A stretch of 64,000 nt of DNA from Exiguobacterium sp. J17977 (GCF_018616375.1 NZ_JAEQBB010000005.1:62001-126000), one strand, 5' to 3'. Positions 28,733 through 38,218 are shown, counted from the first letter of the stretch. Numbers and translations: made by a program. Notes: generated by a model from the letters alone, not told the origin.

Positions 28733-29917
28733 ATGCTTGTGACTGACCTCGATTCCCGATTGACTGAATTATACGAAGAGATGGTGTCGCTTCGACGCCA
28801 CTTCCACCAACATCCCGAACTCTCGTTTGAAGAACGGGAGACACCGCGGACGATTGCGGCCTATTTACGTGAGCTCGGGCTCGACGTGCGCGAACACGTC
28901 GGCGGCAACGGTGTCGTCGGACGAATTCAGGGCGGAGACGGTCCGACCATCGCGTTTCGGGCCGACTTCGATGCGTTACCGATTCAAGATTTAAAAGACG
29001 TTCCGTATCGCTCAAAAGTGAACGGCTCGATGCACGCCTGCGGCCATGATGCCCATACGGCGACGTTGCTCGTCTTGGCGAAAGCCCTTACGGAAATCGA
29101 TCTTCCCGGAGATGTCGTCCTCATCCATCAGTTCGCGGAAGAGCTCGCACCAGGCGGGGCCAAACCGATGATTGAAGACGGCTGCCTCGACGGGGTCGAC
29201 TATATTTATGGTTCTCATATTTGGACGCCACTTCCATTCGGCACGGTTGGTGTGAAGACCGGACCAATCATGGCGGCGGCCGACCGGTTCGAACTGACCG
29301 TCAAAGGCAAGGGAGGTCACGGAGCCATCCCGCAACACACGGTCGATGCCGTCATGGTCGGAACCAATATCGTCAGCCAGTTGCAACAAGTCATCAGCCG
29401 TCGCATCGACCCGCTCGAACCGGCCGTCTTGACCGTCGGGACGTTCGTCGCCGGTCAGGCGTTCAACGTCATCGCCGACGAGGCGAAGCTGTCCGGCACG
29501 GTACGGACGTTCACCCCGGAGACACAGACGCGCATCATCGCCGAGATGGAGCGCACCATCGCCCACATCTGTTCGGCGAGTGAGGCACATTATGAGCTCG
29601 AGTACATTCGCGGTTATCCCGCTGTCATCAACCATGCGACCGAGACGGATCATGTGCGTCGCAGTGCCGCGCGTGTCGTCGGGACGAATGGTGTCATCGA
29701 GATGGCACCGCTCATGGTCGGAGAAGATTTCGCCTACTATATGCAACACGTCCCCGGCAGTTTCTTTTTCACAGGGGCCGGCAATCCGGAAGTCGGTGCC
29801 ATCTTCCCGCACCATCACCCCCGGTTCGATGTCGATGAACGAGCGATGTTGCATACTGCCCGCATCCTCATACAGGCGGCGTTCGAGACATGGAACATGC
29901 ACAAAAAAGAAGACTGA
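28733..29917 (+). CDS. M20 family amidohydrolase (N-acyl-amino acid/hippurate hydrolase type)
   Basis: The 394-aa metallopeptidase has the M20D motifs: RRHFHQHPELSFEE, the catalytic region FRADFDALPIQ, the metal-binding MHACGHDAHTA, the general base Glu in FAEELAPGGAK, and GGHGAIPQHTVD in the lid domain. Family members deacylate N-acyl amino acids. ATG 28733 follows AGGAG at 8 bases; the longer frame overlaps the Nudix gene. Confidence 0.92.
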   Translation: MLVTDLDSRLTELYEEMVSLRRHFHQHPELSFEERETPRTIAAYLRELGLDVREHVGGNGVVGRIQGGDGPTIAFRADFDALPIQDLKDVPYRSKVNGSMHACGHDAHTATLLVLAKALTEIDLPGDVVLIHQFAEELAPGGAKPMIEDGCLDGVDYIYGSHIWTPLPFGTVGVKTGPIMAAADRFELTVKGKGGHGAIPQHTVDAVMVGTNIVSQLQQVISRRIDPLEPAVLTVGTFVAGQAFNVIADEAKLSGTVRTFTPETQTRIIAEMERTIAHICSASEAHYELEYIRGYPAVINHATETDHVRRSAARVVGTNGVIEMAPLMVGEDFAYYMQHVPGSFFFTGAGNPEVGAIFPHHHPRFDVDERAMLHTARILIQAAFETWNMHKKED

Positions 29918-29936
29918 CGCCGCGCGTCAGTCTTCT
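29903..29936 (-). terminator. Terminator overlapping the convergent gene ends
   Basis: AGAAGACTGACGC (29908-29920) pairs with its complement (29924-29936). On the minus strand it is followed by TTTTTTG, so it fits the CNNM gene; on the plus strand the tail is poor in T. Confidence 0.75.
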
Positions 29937-31252
29937 TCTGTTTGATCAGTTAGCATCGACACGAGTACTTGGTCGACACGTTTTCCGTCCATATCGACGA
30001 CCTCGAACCGGAGTCCGTACGCCTCGACGACATCCCCCCGTTTCGGGAAGTCGCCGAGCGAATAAATGACGAGACCGGCGAGCGTGTGATAGGAATTGCG
30101 TCCTTCATCGAAACGATTGTCTCGAATCCCGAAGGTCCGCTTCAAATCCTCGATGCCGAGCAAACCGTCGGCCAAATACGAGCCGTCTTCACGGCGCACG
30201 ACTTCCGGTGTCTCTTCTTCAATCATCACTTCGCCGACGATTTCTTCCAAAATATCGAACAACGTGACCATTCCAAGGAACCCACCATACTCATCGAGCA
30301 CGAAGGCGATCTCGACGCCATTTTTTTGCATCATCTGCAAGACTTGGCTCGCTTCTCGCTGTTTTGGCACGACGAGCGGTTGTTTGATTCGTTTCAAAAT
30401 TTGCGAGGGCTCCCGAAGCGTCGGTAACGTCAAAATATCACGGACATCGATATAACCCACGAATTCATCGAGCGTATCGCGACCGACCGGGAGCTTATTG
30501 TGTTTACTCTCATAAATCGATTTCTTGATATCGTCCATATCATCTTCGAGGTCGACCCATTCGAGCGTCGTCCGCGGCTGCATCAACTCATAAATCAACT
30601 GGTCATGGAACGCGAAGACGCGCTCGACCTGTTGCACTTCTTCGTGGGCGAACGCCCCTTGTTGGGCCCCTTCGAACAAGAGTTGTTTAATCTCGAGCTC
30701 TGTCTCGCCACTCGATTGCTCCGCTTTCAAGCCGAGCAATTTAAAGAGGAACAAAGTCGATTTCGATAAAATCCAAATGAACGGTCGCATCACTTTGCTG
30801 AACACGTCCAGCGCTGGAATGATGGCCATCGTCACTTTTTCCGGTGCCACGAGGGCAATTCGTTTCGGCACGAGCTCACCAATGATGAGCGACAAGTACG
30901 TGATGAGCGTGACCACGACGACGTAACCGACGGTCGGTGCGTATTGGGCACTCATTCCGAGCTCCGCGAACAATTCGCCGAGCGGTGCCGAGAAACGCGC
31001 ACCCCCGTAGGCCCCGTTAATGATCCCGATTAACGTGATTCCGACTTGAACCGTCGATAACAGGTCGGTCGGATCTTTTGAATACTTGAGTGCAATCTCT
31101 GCGCTCCGTTTGCCTCGGTTCGCTTCGACCTCGAGTTTGGCCGGTTTAGACGAGATAAGCGCGATTTCCGTCATCGCGAAAATCCCGTTCAACACAATCA
31201 AGAATAAAACAATCAGTAAATCGATTACTATGGAAGAATCCACCGTTTTCAT
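29927..31252 (-). CDS. CNNM/CBS-domain membrane protein (hemolysin C family)
   Basis: The 441-aa protein has an N-terminal CNNM membrane domain of about four helices (residues 1-190), two CBS domains (about 205-335) and a C-terminal CorC/HlyC domain (about 350-430). Relatives take part in magnesium or other cation export, and the label hemolysin is historical. The start is uncertain: ATG 31252 is only 2 bases from GAGG, while GTG 31240 is 11 bases from it. Gene stands alone. Confidence 0.88.
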   Translation of the reverse strand: MKTVDSSIVIDLLIVLFLIVLNGIFAMTEIALISSKPAKLEVEANRGKRSAEIALKYSKDPTDLLSTVQVGITLIGIINGAYGGARFSAPLGELFAELGMSAQYAPTVGYVVVVTLITYLSLIIGELVPKRIALVAPEKVTMAIIPALDVFSKVMRPFIWILSKSTLFLFKLLGLKAEQSSGETELEIKQLLFEGAQQGAFAHEEVQQVERVFAFHDQLIYELMQPRTTLEWVDLEDDMDDIKKSIYESKHNKLPVGRDTLDEFVGYIDVRDILTLPTLREPSQILKRIKQPLVVPKQREASQVLQMMQKNGVEIAFVLDEYGGFLGMVTLFDILEEIVGEVMIEEETPEVVRREDGSYLADGLLGIEDLKRTFGIRDNRFDEGRNSYHTLAGLVIYSLGDFPKRGDVVEAYGLRFEVVDMDGKRVDQVLVSMLTDQTEED

Positions 31253-31330
31253 CACCTCTACGTATATTTCGTACTGCTTCCCTCTCTATCCTATCAGAGA
31301 TTCGTTATCCACCTGTACCCGTTTTGCTCA

Positions 31331-31361
31331 AGAAAAAAGCCACTTCAACGTGAAGTCGCTT
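31331..31361 (-). terminator. Terminator after the DMT gene
   Basis: AAGC-G-ACTTCA pairs with TGAAGT-G-GCTT on the minus strand, ending in TTTTTT; the stem lies in the last codons. Confidence 0.75.
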
Positions 31362-31821
31362 CGTTTGAGCTTTCTTGCTGAAGTGCCGTGGCTTGTGACT
31401 GTTTGAATACGATGACACCGAGCAACAGCACCATCAGTCCGATGACCTGACCCGGTGATAGTGATAACTGGGGCATTCCGAACGCGCCTGTTAAATCGAC
31501 ACCGAGTGCCCAAATCAATTGAGAGACGAGAATGATCGACACGGATAAAGTAGGTCCGAGCAATTGAATGCTTCGCATGACACAGAAGACGACACCGACA
31601 CCGAGCAAACCGCCGAGCGCGTAAATCGGAGAGATGTCTAACAACCCTTGCAGATTACCACCAAATAGAACAAGCGGCACGAGCGAACCGAGCAATCCGA
31701 CGATAAAGACAAGTACCGTCGTCGCCCAGGCTCCCAAATAAACGTTCATTTTTGCATTAACTGCCGCTTGGACACTAATGAATGCCCCGGCCACTGCCGA
31801 ACAGATGATTCCTAATATCAT
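31345..31821 (-). CDS. DMT-family small transporter (DUF606/YdcZ-like), second copy
   Basis: The 158-aa protein has five predicted membrane helices with the family features AGAFISVQAAVNAKM at the N-terminus, LGGLLGVGVVF mid-way and GQVIGLMVLLLGVIVF near the end. Substrate unknown. GGAGG precedes ATG 31821. It is the third gene of DMT-Crp-DMT, 11 bases after the regulator; two short DMT proteins may pair to make a full transporter. Confidence 0.82.
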   Translation of the reverse strand: MILGIICSAVAGAFISVQAAVNAKMNVYLGAWATTVLVFIVGLLGSLVPLVLFGGNLQGLLDISPIYALGGLLGVGVVFCVMRSIQLLGPTLSVSIILVSQLIWALGVDLTGAFGMPQLSLSPGQVIGLMVLLLGVIVFKQSQATALQQESSNEATSR

Positions 31822-31832
31822 GAACTGCCTCC

Positions 31833-32504
31833 TTATTCGTACAACATGCCATTGGCACGTTCTTTTAATCGAGTCGCATCTAAAATCGTCACTTTCGTTC
31901 TCGTTTTCTCAACAAGTCCCTCGTTTGCGAACGCTTGTAACGTCCGGTTCAAGTGGCGATAGCTCGTTCCTAGCCATTCCGCGACTTCTTTTCGCTTCAA
32001 CTGACTCATCTCATCTTGGAACAACGCATTCCCTGATTCGCTGAGTGAGACGAGATAACCCGCCAACCGTTCTTCGAGCGTCGACATGAGATGGTTCGAT
32101 GAGGCGTTCGCCTCGATGAACAATTTCTCAGACACGCCGCGAAGAAGGTGCTCCGTAAATTCAATCGTCCGATTATGTGTGCGCAATATGTCAAACGGGA
32201 TGCGCAGACACGTCACCGGGCCGACCGTCTCGACCGTGTGAAGCACGTTGCGTCCGCTTGCATATTCGATATCCCCAATCAACGTCGGGGCCATCTTTAA
32301 GCGTAGCAAGCGCAACTTGCCTTCCTCACTTAACGTATAGATTTTGACACGTCCCGACAACACGACGAAGAGTGACTCAATCGGGCTGCCATTTGTGCAG
32401 AGCATCGCCCCGGACGGATAAGTCACAATCGTCGACGCCTCTAACGTTTGCCCTGAAAACAGATGGGCCCATCCTAAGCGATGTAACGCTGCTTCTACTT
32501 TCAT
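31833..32504 (-). CDS. Crp/Fnr-family transcriptional regulator (YeiL-like)
   Basis: The 223-aa regulator has a cyclic-nucleotide-binding-like domain (about residues 15-120, SGRVKIYTLSEEGKLRLL) and a helix-turn-helix (about 165-190, KRKEVAEWLGTSYRHLNRTLQAF). No FNR-type Cys cluster is present. ATG 32504 follows AAGGAGG; the longer frame overlaps the DMT gene. Position between two DUF606 transporters suggests it controls them. The effector is unknown. Confidence 0.88.
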   Translation of the reverse strand: MKVEAALHRLGWAHLFSGQTLEASTIVTYPSGAMLCTNGSPIESLFVVLSGRVKIYTLSEEGKLRLLRLKMAPTLIGDIEYASGRNVLHTVETVGPVTCLRIPFDILRTHNRTIEFTEHLLRGVSEKLFIEANASSNHLMSTLEERLAGYLVSLSESGNALFQDEMSQLKRKEVAEWLGTSYRHLNRTLQAFANEGLVEKTRTKVTILDATRLKERANGMLYE

Positions 32505-32515
32505 CTGGCTCCTCC

Positions 32516-32941
32516 TTACGTGAACGTGTAAATCCCAATCCCGATGACCATCAACGCGAGCCCCATGATTTGACCTTGGTTGACCGGTTTCTGTTTCACC
32601 CCGAACCATCCGTTCACATCAATCAAGAACGCTCCAATCAATTGGGCGACGAGCAAGACACAGATGGCCCATGTGACACCGAGCTGTTGAATGGCTGTCA
32701 ATTCCCCGAAGACGACGAAGACTCCGAACAAACCGCCGAGGCTGTAATACCAGGGCACGCGCCGAAACGCCGTCAAATCCGCATCCCGTTTGAACGCATA
32801 AATGAGGAGCGCAAGCACGAGCCCGACGAGATGAACGACCGTGACTGACAACCAGGCGCCGACCGCGTAACCGAGCTTAGCGTTAAAAATACCTTGCAAC
32901 GCGATGAACGTGCCCGAGAGCACGGCAAATAAAATTCCCAA
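32516..32941 (-). CDS. DMT-family small transporter (DUF606/YdcZ-like), first copy
   Basis: The 141-aa protein has five predicted membrane helices, with LSGTFIALQGIFNAKL at the N-terminus and GQIMGLALMVIGIGIY at the end, homologous to the second copy. Starts with TTG 32941, 8 bases after GGAGG; no ATG fits. First gene of the DMT-Crp-DMT cluster. Confidence 0.82.
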   Translation of the reverse strand: MGILFAVLSGTFIALQGIFNAKLGYAVGAWLSVTVVHLVGLVLALLIYAFKRDADLTAFRRVPWYYSLGGLFGVFVVFGELTAIQQLGVTWAICVLLVAQLIGAFLIDVNGWFGVKQKPVNQGQIMGLALMVIGIGIYTFT

Positions 32942-33010
32942 ACAATTCCCCTCCTATCTCCTCGTCTGACTGTACGTGAGATGGAACGCTTTGAAAAGGA
33001 CATATGTCCG

Positions 33011-33049
33011 AAAAAAAGACAGCTTAGAAATGATTCCTAAGCTGTCTTT
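33011..33049 (-). terminator. Terminator of the DJ-1/PfpI gene
   Basis: A 13-bp stem (AAAGACAGCTTAG arms, 9-base loop) followed by seven T on the minus strand. Confidence 0.88.
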
Positions 33050-33053
33050 ACGA

Positions 33054-33713
33054 TTATCCAAGCAATTTGACGATTTCTTCGCCTACTTTTTCAGATGACT
33101 GCGGGTTCTGACCCGTGACAAGGCGCTCGTCCACGGCTACGTTGACGGCCCAGTTGTCAGCGTTATCGAACTTCCCGCCGTTCTCGCGCATCGCTGATTC
33201 AAGTAGGAACGGAACCGCTGAGTCGAGCTGCATCTCGCGCTCTTCTGCGTCCGTGAATCCTGTCACGCGCTTGTCCTTGACGAGCGGCTCCCCGTTGCTC
33301 AACTTGACGTTGACGAGACCGACCGGGCCATGACAGACGGCCGCGACGACGTTTCCACCTTCATACGTGTCACGGATGACACGCTGTAGCGTCTCACTGT
33401 TCGGGAAGTCGACGACTGTCCCATGCCCACCCGGAAGGAAAACCGCGTCATACGTGTCATCCGCCACTTGATCAAGTCGGGCTGTATCTTTCAATAGATG
33501 TTGCGTATCCAACACCTCTTGCGGCAATTCGCCCTCTAAGCTGTTCGCATCGATTGGCACGTCTCCACCTTCGATGCTCGCCACCGTGACTTTATAGCCT
33601 TGCTTCTCGAATTGAAGATACGGCGCAGCGAATTCCTCGAGCCACAGCCCTGTCGCGTGACCGTTCTCTAATTGATCGGCAGACGTCGTGACAATCAGTA
33701 CATGTTTAGACAT
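33054..33713 (-). CDS. DJ-1/PfpI family protein (class I glutamine amidotransferase-like)
   Basis: The 219-aa protein has the family nucleophile Cys in VAAVCHGPVG and the preceding LPGGHGTVVDF; a Glu near GLWLEEFAAP completes the usual set. The length and motifs resemble Hsp31-type DJ-1 members that act as chaperones or glyoxalases against methylglyoxal. Since methylglyoxal synthase is elsewhere in the window, a glyoxalase role is possible but not shown. Confidence 0.88.
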   Translation of the reverse strand: MSKHVLIVTTSADQLENGHATGLWLEEFAAPYLQFEKQGYKVTVASIEGGDVPIDANSLEGELPQEVLDTQHLLKDTARLDQVADDTYDAVFLPGGHGTVVDFPNSETLQRVIRDTYEGGNVVAAVCHGPVGLVNVKLSNGEPLVKDKRVTGFTDAEEREMQLDSAVPFLLESAMRENGGKFDNADNWAVNVAVDERLVTGQNPQSSEKVGEEIVKLLG

Positions 33714-34084
33714 TGAAAATTCCTCCTTCTAAATTAAGCATACGAAAGAGTTGTTCCCGCTCTGGTCCCATTCAAACCTCTGGACCTGCGACGTCGGTCT
33801 TTTTTTGACCTGGTCCGATTTTGGAAATGGCGTCCGCCTGCCAATCATCTATACTCATCACATAATGGCAGAAGGGAACGATTGTAATGAGATACGTACT
33901 CGATTGGGGATTTCTCGCCGTCGCCGTCTTGATTTTGTTACTCGTGATGAGTAGTGGGCTGTGAACGATGTTTAGGTTGGATTCACGGAGCTGTCACAAG
34001 GATGACTGTTTGAAGCTATGGTTGAATCGGGAACAAATCTACTGTTGCCCTATCGCTACCGTTACTTCAGAAAGGATGTTGAAT
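33714..34084. other. 371-bp region between two divergent genes, with one small ORF
   Basis: It separates the DJ-1 gene (minus) from glycerol dehydrogenase (plus). Besides the 25-codon ORF at 33887 and a TATACT at about 33850, I see no clear terminator, repeat or operator. Confidence 0.4.
33887..33964 (+). CDS. Small membrane peptide, 25 aa
   Basis: ATG 33887 follows GAAGGGA at about 9 bases. The peptide is a single hydrophobic helix (WGFLAVAVLILLLVMSSGL) after MRYVLD. The ribosome site and helix support it, but it is short and could be chance. Function unknown. Confidence 0.4.
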   Translation: MRYVLDWGFLAVAVLILLLVMSSGL

Positions 34085-35188
34085 ATGTCAGAACGTGTAT
34101 TTATCAGTCCAGCCAAGTACGTGCAAGGCAAGAATACAATCGATCGGATTGGGGACCATGTCGGTCACTTCGGGTCACAGGCACTGCTCATCGCCGATGA
34201 CATCGTCTGGCGCTTGATCGGCGAGCGGGTGACCGATTCACTTAAAGCGAGCGGTGTCAACGCGGAGAAGGCCGATTTCGTCGGAGAGGCTTCTCGTCAC
34301 GAGATTGAACGGATTGCCAAAGCGGCCGCGGAGAGCCACACCGCCGTCGTCATCGGGATGGGTGGCGGCAAAACGCTCGATACGGCTAAAGCCGTCGCTG
34401 ACGAACTAGACGCCCGCATCGTGATTGTGCCGACCATCGCTTCGACGGATGCGCCGACGAGTGCTCTCTCCGTCATCTATACGGATGAAGGGAACTTTGA
34501 AACGTATCGATTCTACAAAAAGAATCCAGATTTGGTCCTCGTCGACACGAAACTGATTGCTGAGGCCCCAGCCCGTTTCCTCGCCTCAGGAATTGCCGAC
34601 GCGCTTGCGACATGGGTCGAGGTTCGGAGCGTCCTCGCGTTTGGCGGAAAAACGATGGCGGGCGGTGTCCCGACCATTGCCGCAGAGGCGATTGCCAAAC
34701 GCTGTGAAGAAGTGCTATTCGATTACGGGATTCTAGCTTACGAATCCGTAAAAGCCAAAGTCGTCACGCCGGCACTCGAGTCTGTCGTTGAAGCGAACAC
34801 ACTCTTGAGCGGTCTCGGATTCGAGAGCGGAGGACTCGCCGCAGCTCACGCCATCCATAACGGCTTCACGGCCTTGCATGGCGACATTCACCACTTGACG
34901 CACGGCGAAAAAGTCGCCTTTGGCACACTCGTTCAACTCGCCCTCGAAGGCCGGACGCAGGAAGAGTTCGACCGTTACGTCGCCCTCTATATGGCGCTCG
35001 ATTTGCCAGTCACGCTTGAAGATGTGAAGTTGAAAGATGCTTCCCGCGAGGATATCTTAAAAGTTGGCCAAGCCGCGACCGCAGAAGGCGAGACGATTCA
35101 CAGCGGATTCGATGTGACCCCGGAACAAGTTGCCGATGCCATCATCGCAGCCGACCGCTACGCCCGCCTGTATCAAAGTAAACGTTAA
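34085..35188 (+). CDS. gldA: Glycerol dehydrogenase
   Basis: The NAD-dependent, metal-containing enzyme oxidises glycerol to dihydroxyacetone. The 367-aa protein has the nucleotide motif [25 protein letters not shown], and the metal ligands Asp in GIADALATW, His in [10 protein letters not shown] and His in [13 protein letters not shown] 34085 follows AAAGGATG; the extended frame upstream lacks a site. The gene stands alone. Confidence 0.95.
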   Translation: MSERVFISPAKYVQGKNTIDRIGDHVGHFGSQALLIADDIVWRLIGERVTDSLKASGVNAEKADFVGEASRHEIERIAKAAAESHTAVVIGMGGGKTLDTAKAVADELDARIVIVPTIASTDAPTSALSVIYTDEGNFETYRFYKKNPDLVLVDTKLIAEAPARFLASGIADALATWVEVRSVLAFGGKTMAGGVPTIAAEAIAKRCEEVLFDYGILAYESVKAKVVTPALESVVEANTLLSGLGFESGGLAAAHAIHNGFTALHGDIHHLTHGEKVAFGTLVQLALEGRTQEEFDRYVALYMALDLPVTLEDVKLKDASREDILKVGQAATAEGETIHSGFDVTPEQVADAIIAADRYARLYQSKR

Positions 35189-35197
35189 GTAAACACA

Positions 35198-35238
35198 GAA
35201 CGAGGAACGGCTAGTTGAGCCGTTCCTCGTTCGTTTGT
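35198..35238. terminator. Terminator between gldA and a convergent membrane gene
   Basis: GAACGAGGAACGGCT pairs with its complement across AGTTG; the T-tail is weak (GTTTGTTT). It overlaps the end of the minus-strand gene. Confidence 0.7.
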
Positions 35239-35681
35239 TTACGGGAGACAAAGGAAAGCGCCACTCCGAGTGCCATACAACTGACCGTCAAGACGAAAAA
35301 CGTCAATTGGTTCGCATAAATGATATTCGTGAACTGATTCCATCCTGACGCATAGGCCTCGTTCTCAGAAGCACGGATGCCCGCGCGGAGCGAAGCGGCC
35401 TGCCCAACGTTAATATAGAGACCGACTCCTGCCATGACGAGACTGCCCATCACGAGACCGATTCGCGCCAAACGGTGCACCGACGCGACGGTGCGCCAGG
35501 CGAGCCGAACCGTGATCCACATGAACAACAGGACGAACGGCCAACCGACAAGCAAGACGAGCACGTACGGATTCCCCTCGCCCGCTGGTTGCGTATAGTC
35601 GGCGGTCATCGTCTCACCGAGTTTAAAGAGCACGAACGTAATGAGCGTGATGATGAACCACGCTTTAATTAATTTATCCAT
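35211..35681 (-). CDS. Uncharacterised 156-aa membrane protein
   Basis: No family recognised. Four predicted membrane helices: about residues 5-22, 40-62, 72-92 and 122-146, with a soluble loop of about 30 residues between the third and fourth that contains GIRASENEAYASGW. GAGGTG precedes ATG 35681. It lies 61 bases downstream of another small membrane protein gene with a terminator between them. Confidence 0.7.
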   Translation of the reverse strand: MDKLIKAWFIITLITFVLFKLGETMTADYTQPAGEGNPYVLVLLVGWPFVLLFMWITVRLAWRTVASVHRLARIGLVMGSLVMAGVGLYINVGQAASLRAGIRASENEAYASGWNQFTNIIYANQLTFFVLTVSCMALGVALSFVSRKQTNEERLN

Positions 35682-35705
35682 GACAACACCTCATCCTCAG
35701 TATAG

Positions 35706-35738
35706 CAAAAAAACACCATGCGCTTTCGCGCATGGTGT
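35706..35738 (-). terminator. Terminator after the 72-aa gene
   Basis: ACACCATGCGC-TTTC-GCGCATGGTGT, 11-bp stem with tetraloop, followed by seven T on the minus strand. Confidence 0.92.
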
Positions 35739-35742
35739 CCGG

Positions 35743-35961
35743 TCAAGCTTTCGGACGAACGGCATAGTAAATCAAGATGACGAGCCACGTCCAGACGCCG
35801 GTGAAGATCCCGATAATTCCGATGATGAAGAATCCGAGGGGAATCATCGATTTCGTCCGATTGTAATCTTTCCACATACTCGATAGCCCTTTGATGTTGA
35901 AATACAAAAAGGCAAAGAATAGGACAAGCAGTAACAATGGTAAACCAAAAATGAGTTCCAT
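35743..35961 (-). CDS. Uncharacterised 72-aa membrane protein
   Basis: Two predicted membrane helices (about residues 4-21 and 42-66) joined by a basic loop KGLSSMWKDYNRTKS. AAAGGAG precedes ATG 35961 at 9 bases and a strong terminator follows, which supports a real gene. No function assigned. Upstream, CGATACACTTATCGTGTA contains a short inverted repeat. Confidence 0.7.
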   Translation of the reverse strand: MELIFGLPLLLLVLFFAFLYFNIKGLSSMWKDYNRTKSMIPLGFFIIGIIGIFTGVWTWLVILIYYAVRPKA

Positions 35962-36169
35962 ATGTGCTCACTCCTTTCGATACTTCGATCCATCTCTTCC
36001 CTACACGATAAGTGTATCGTTTTTGGATTGCCGGCACATCGGGCTCAGGCAGTACACACTTCAGGTCAAGAGACGGAGACGATTTATCTCTTATTCCCTG
36101 ATTCGTTATCTTTTCATCATTTGAAAAAAAGGGAAAAGAGAAGCACCGACTTAAAAGGAGGTCATCGTT

Positions 36170-37009
36170 ATGAAACTCATCCGTGTGCTCCTCGTCCTGT
36201 TGCTCATCTTTCCCGTCATATCCACTTCCGCCGCAACCTCATCACCCCAGCCAGGCTACACGATTAAAACAACAAAACTATACTGGCGGGCCATGCAATC
36301 GTCCCCGGTCGCCAAGACGTTGTCTACGAACACACCTGTACGATATTCCATTTATAATCGCAGTTGGTCGAACGTCTATATCGACGGCACGCGCTACTAT
36401 ACCCCGTCGAGCAACTTGAAAGCCGGCATCCCAAAACTGGCGCCTGCGGAACGGATTCGACTCGTCAATAAACAAAACGGCCTCTCGAGCACCTATCGTT
36501 CGCGGCAACTTGTCACGTTGACCATTCCGACCGTTTACGCCAAAGGAAGCGAGCGAACCCTCATGGCCGCTGAAGCGGCTCATGCACTAGCGCGTCTCTA
36601 TTACGCCGGGCGAAAAGAAGGCCACACGTTGTATGCCCTCAGCGCCTATCGCTCTTACACCAGTCAGAAATCACTCTACACGTATTGGGTCAACACGCGT
36701 GGCACGGCATACGCCTCAAAATATGTCGCCCGTCCTGGATATAGCGAACATCAGACCGGACTCGCTGTCGATATGACGAGTGCGCGGATGCAGATGGGAC
36801 TCTATGCCTCGTTCGACCAGACCCCGGAAGGCAAATGGATGCTCCAACAGGCACACCGTTACGGTTTTATCGTCCGCTATCCGAAAGGCAAAGAAAAAAT
36901 CACCGGCTACAACTACGAGCCATGGCATCTCCGGTACGTCGGTGTGAAAGAAGCGACGACGATGAAACAACAAAATTGGACGTTCGAGGAGTGGTGGGCC
37001 GAACGTTGA
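36170..37009 (+). CDS. Secreted D-alanyl-D-alanine carboxypeptidase, VanY type
   Basis: The 279-aa exported zinc peptidase trims D-Ala from peptidoglycan stem peptides. A signal peptide (to about STSAA) is followed by an SH3-like segment (about residues 28-85) and the M15B/VanY domain: ALSAYRSYTSQ, PGYSEHQTGLAVDM (metal His and Asp), and EPWHLRYVG (catalytic Glu and metal His). AAAGGAGG precedes ATG 36170. Single gene. Confidence 0.92.
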   Translation: MKLIRVLLVLLLIFPVISTSAATSSPQPGYTIKTTKLYWRAMQSSPVAKTLSTNTPVRYSIYNRSWSNVYIDGTRYYTPSSNLKAGIPKLAPAERIRLVNKQNGLSSTYRSRQLVTLTIPTVYAKGSERTLMAAEAAHALARLYYAGRKEGHTLYALSAYRSYTSQKSLYTYWVNTRGTAYASKYVARPGYSEHQTGLAVDMTSARMQMGLYASFDQTPEGKWMLQQAHRYGFIVRYPKGKEKITGYNYEPWHLRYVGVKEATTMKQQNWTFEEWWAER

Positions 37010-37087
37010 CGCGAGCATCTCGGGCGAAGCATCAATCGTGTTCCATGTATAATGAACGCGTACGATATCGCAGAGGAGGACATGTGT

Positions 37088-37423
37088 ATGTGGATTGTCA
37101 TGAACAAACTAGACGTTGAAAAAGGGAAGATTGAGGCGGTCACCGCTCGTTTCCAAACGACGAAAGGCATCGAGTCGATGGAGGGGTTCGTCCGGATGCA
37201 AGTGTTGACGGATACATCGGATGAGATGAAAGATCAGGTCGTCATCATGACGACCTGGCGCGACGCGGCGAGCTTTGAGAATTGGCGCGATAGCGGTGCG
37301 TATAAACATGCCCACAAAAAACGGGACGACGGCACTTCTGAAGTGAAGCCCATCGTCCTCGGAAACACGGTCACTCAATATGAGGTCGCCATCGAGCACG
37401 GCGCCTCAACCGATGACGTATAA
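37088..37423 (+). CDS. Antibiotic biosynthesis monooxygenase-fold protein (HmoA/IsdG-like)
   Basis: The 111-aa protein has the ABM ferredoxin-like fold: MWIVMNKLDVEKGK at the N-terminus, MEGFVRMQVL mid-way, then VVIMTTWRDAASFENW and a His in AYKHAHKK. HmoA/HmoB and IsdG relatives degrade heme; the Trp and His here are compatible but do not prove it. ATG 37088 follows GGAGG at 8 bases; upstream in-frame starts lack a site. The 3' end overlaps the convergent CBS gene by 18 bases. Confidence 0.82.
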   Translation: MWIVMNKLDVEKGKIEAVTARFQTTKGIESMEGFVRMQVLTDTSDEMKDQVVIMTTWRDAASFENWRDSGAYKHAHKKRDDGTSEVKPIVLGNTVTQYEVAIEHGASTDDV

Positions 37424-38107
37424 AATATCTTGTGGTCGGATAATCCCGAGTAACGGTTCATCTTCTTGTCCCGTCTCGGTAATGAGCAAGGCATCGAGAC
37501 GAACGCCGTCCTTCATACTGATGAAATGATGGTGCGCCTCGATGACCGACGTCTCTTGCGCGATAAACCGATACCGCCGCAGGTGCGGGTCGTGTTGGAG
37601 TACGTGCTTGACTTGAACGCCTTCGAGTGACACATGCGGCCCGTCGACCGTTTCGGCGAGCCAACTGGTCACTCCTTTTTTCGTCAACAGTCCACGCCAC
37701 GATCCGTCTTGGTTATAGACGGGGAACTGCGAATAATTCTTGTCTCGAATCTCGCCGAGCACGGCGACGAGCGAATCGTCAGCGTCGAACGTCGTCACGA
37801 TTTTACGGAACAGCGGGATGACTTGACGCGGATGGAGCAGTTCTTTCTCCACTTCGAGAATCAAATTGACGATTGAGTCATGCGGTTCGGCGATGATGAA
37901 GTCCGGCTCCCGCCGTTCGTGGACGATGGCATTCCGCAATTGACTCATTTGATGTAAATCTTCCTTATATCGGTCGATAATCGGATTGTGTTTGGCGAGA
38001 CGGTTGACCATGTTACTGAAACTGAAATGCTGGCCGTCCCCCATCTCTCGGCTCAAATAGTCTTCAATCCGGTGATACGATGCGATAAATTCTTCAGCTC
38101 GACTCAT
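37406..38107 (-). CDS. CBS-domain protein with an N-terminal helical domain
   Basis: The 233-aa protein begins with a helical domain of about 75 residues ending in QMSQLRNAIVHER, a sequence like HEPN/DUF4145-type helices, followed by a CBS pair (about residues 85-230: PVYNQDGSWRGLLTKKG and the last GIIRPQDIL). CBS pairs bind adenine nucleotides, in some relatives c-di-AMP. Function unknown. The 3' overlap with the neighbouring gene is real in both frames. Confidence 0.78.
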   Translation of the reverse strand: MSRAEEFIASYHRIEDYLSREMGDGQHFSFSNMVNRLAKHNPIIDRYKEDLHQMSQLRNAIVHERREPDFIIAEPHDSIVNLILEVEKELLHPRQVIPLFRKIVTTFDADDSLVAVLGEIRDKNYSQFPVYNQDGSWRGLLTKKGVTSWLAETVDGPHVSLEGVQVKHVLQHDPHLRRYRFIAQETSVIEAHHHFISMKDGVRLDALLITETGQEDEPLLGIIRPQDILYVIG

Positions 38108-38218
38108 ACATTCACGCTCCTTATCGCCTTTATATACCCTATTTTTTTAGTTTCGAGCAGGAAAGCGTGACCCAATCTCGAATCCACATTAAATCATCTA
38201 TGAAATGGAGGAGGTCTC

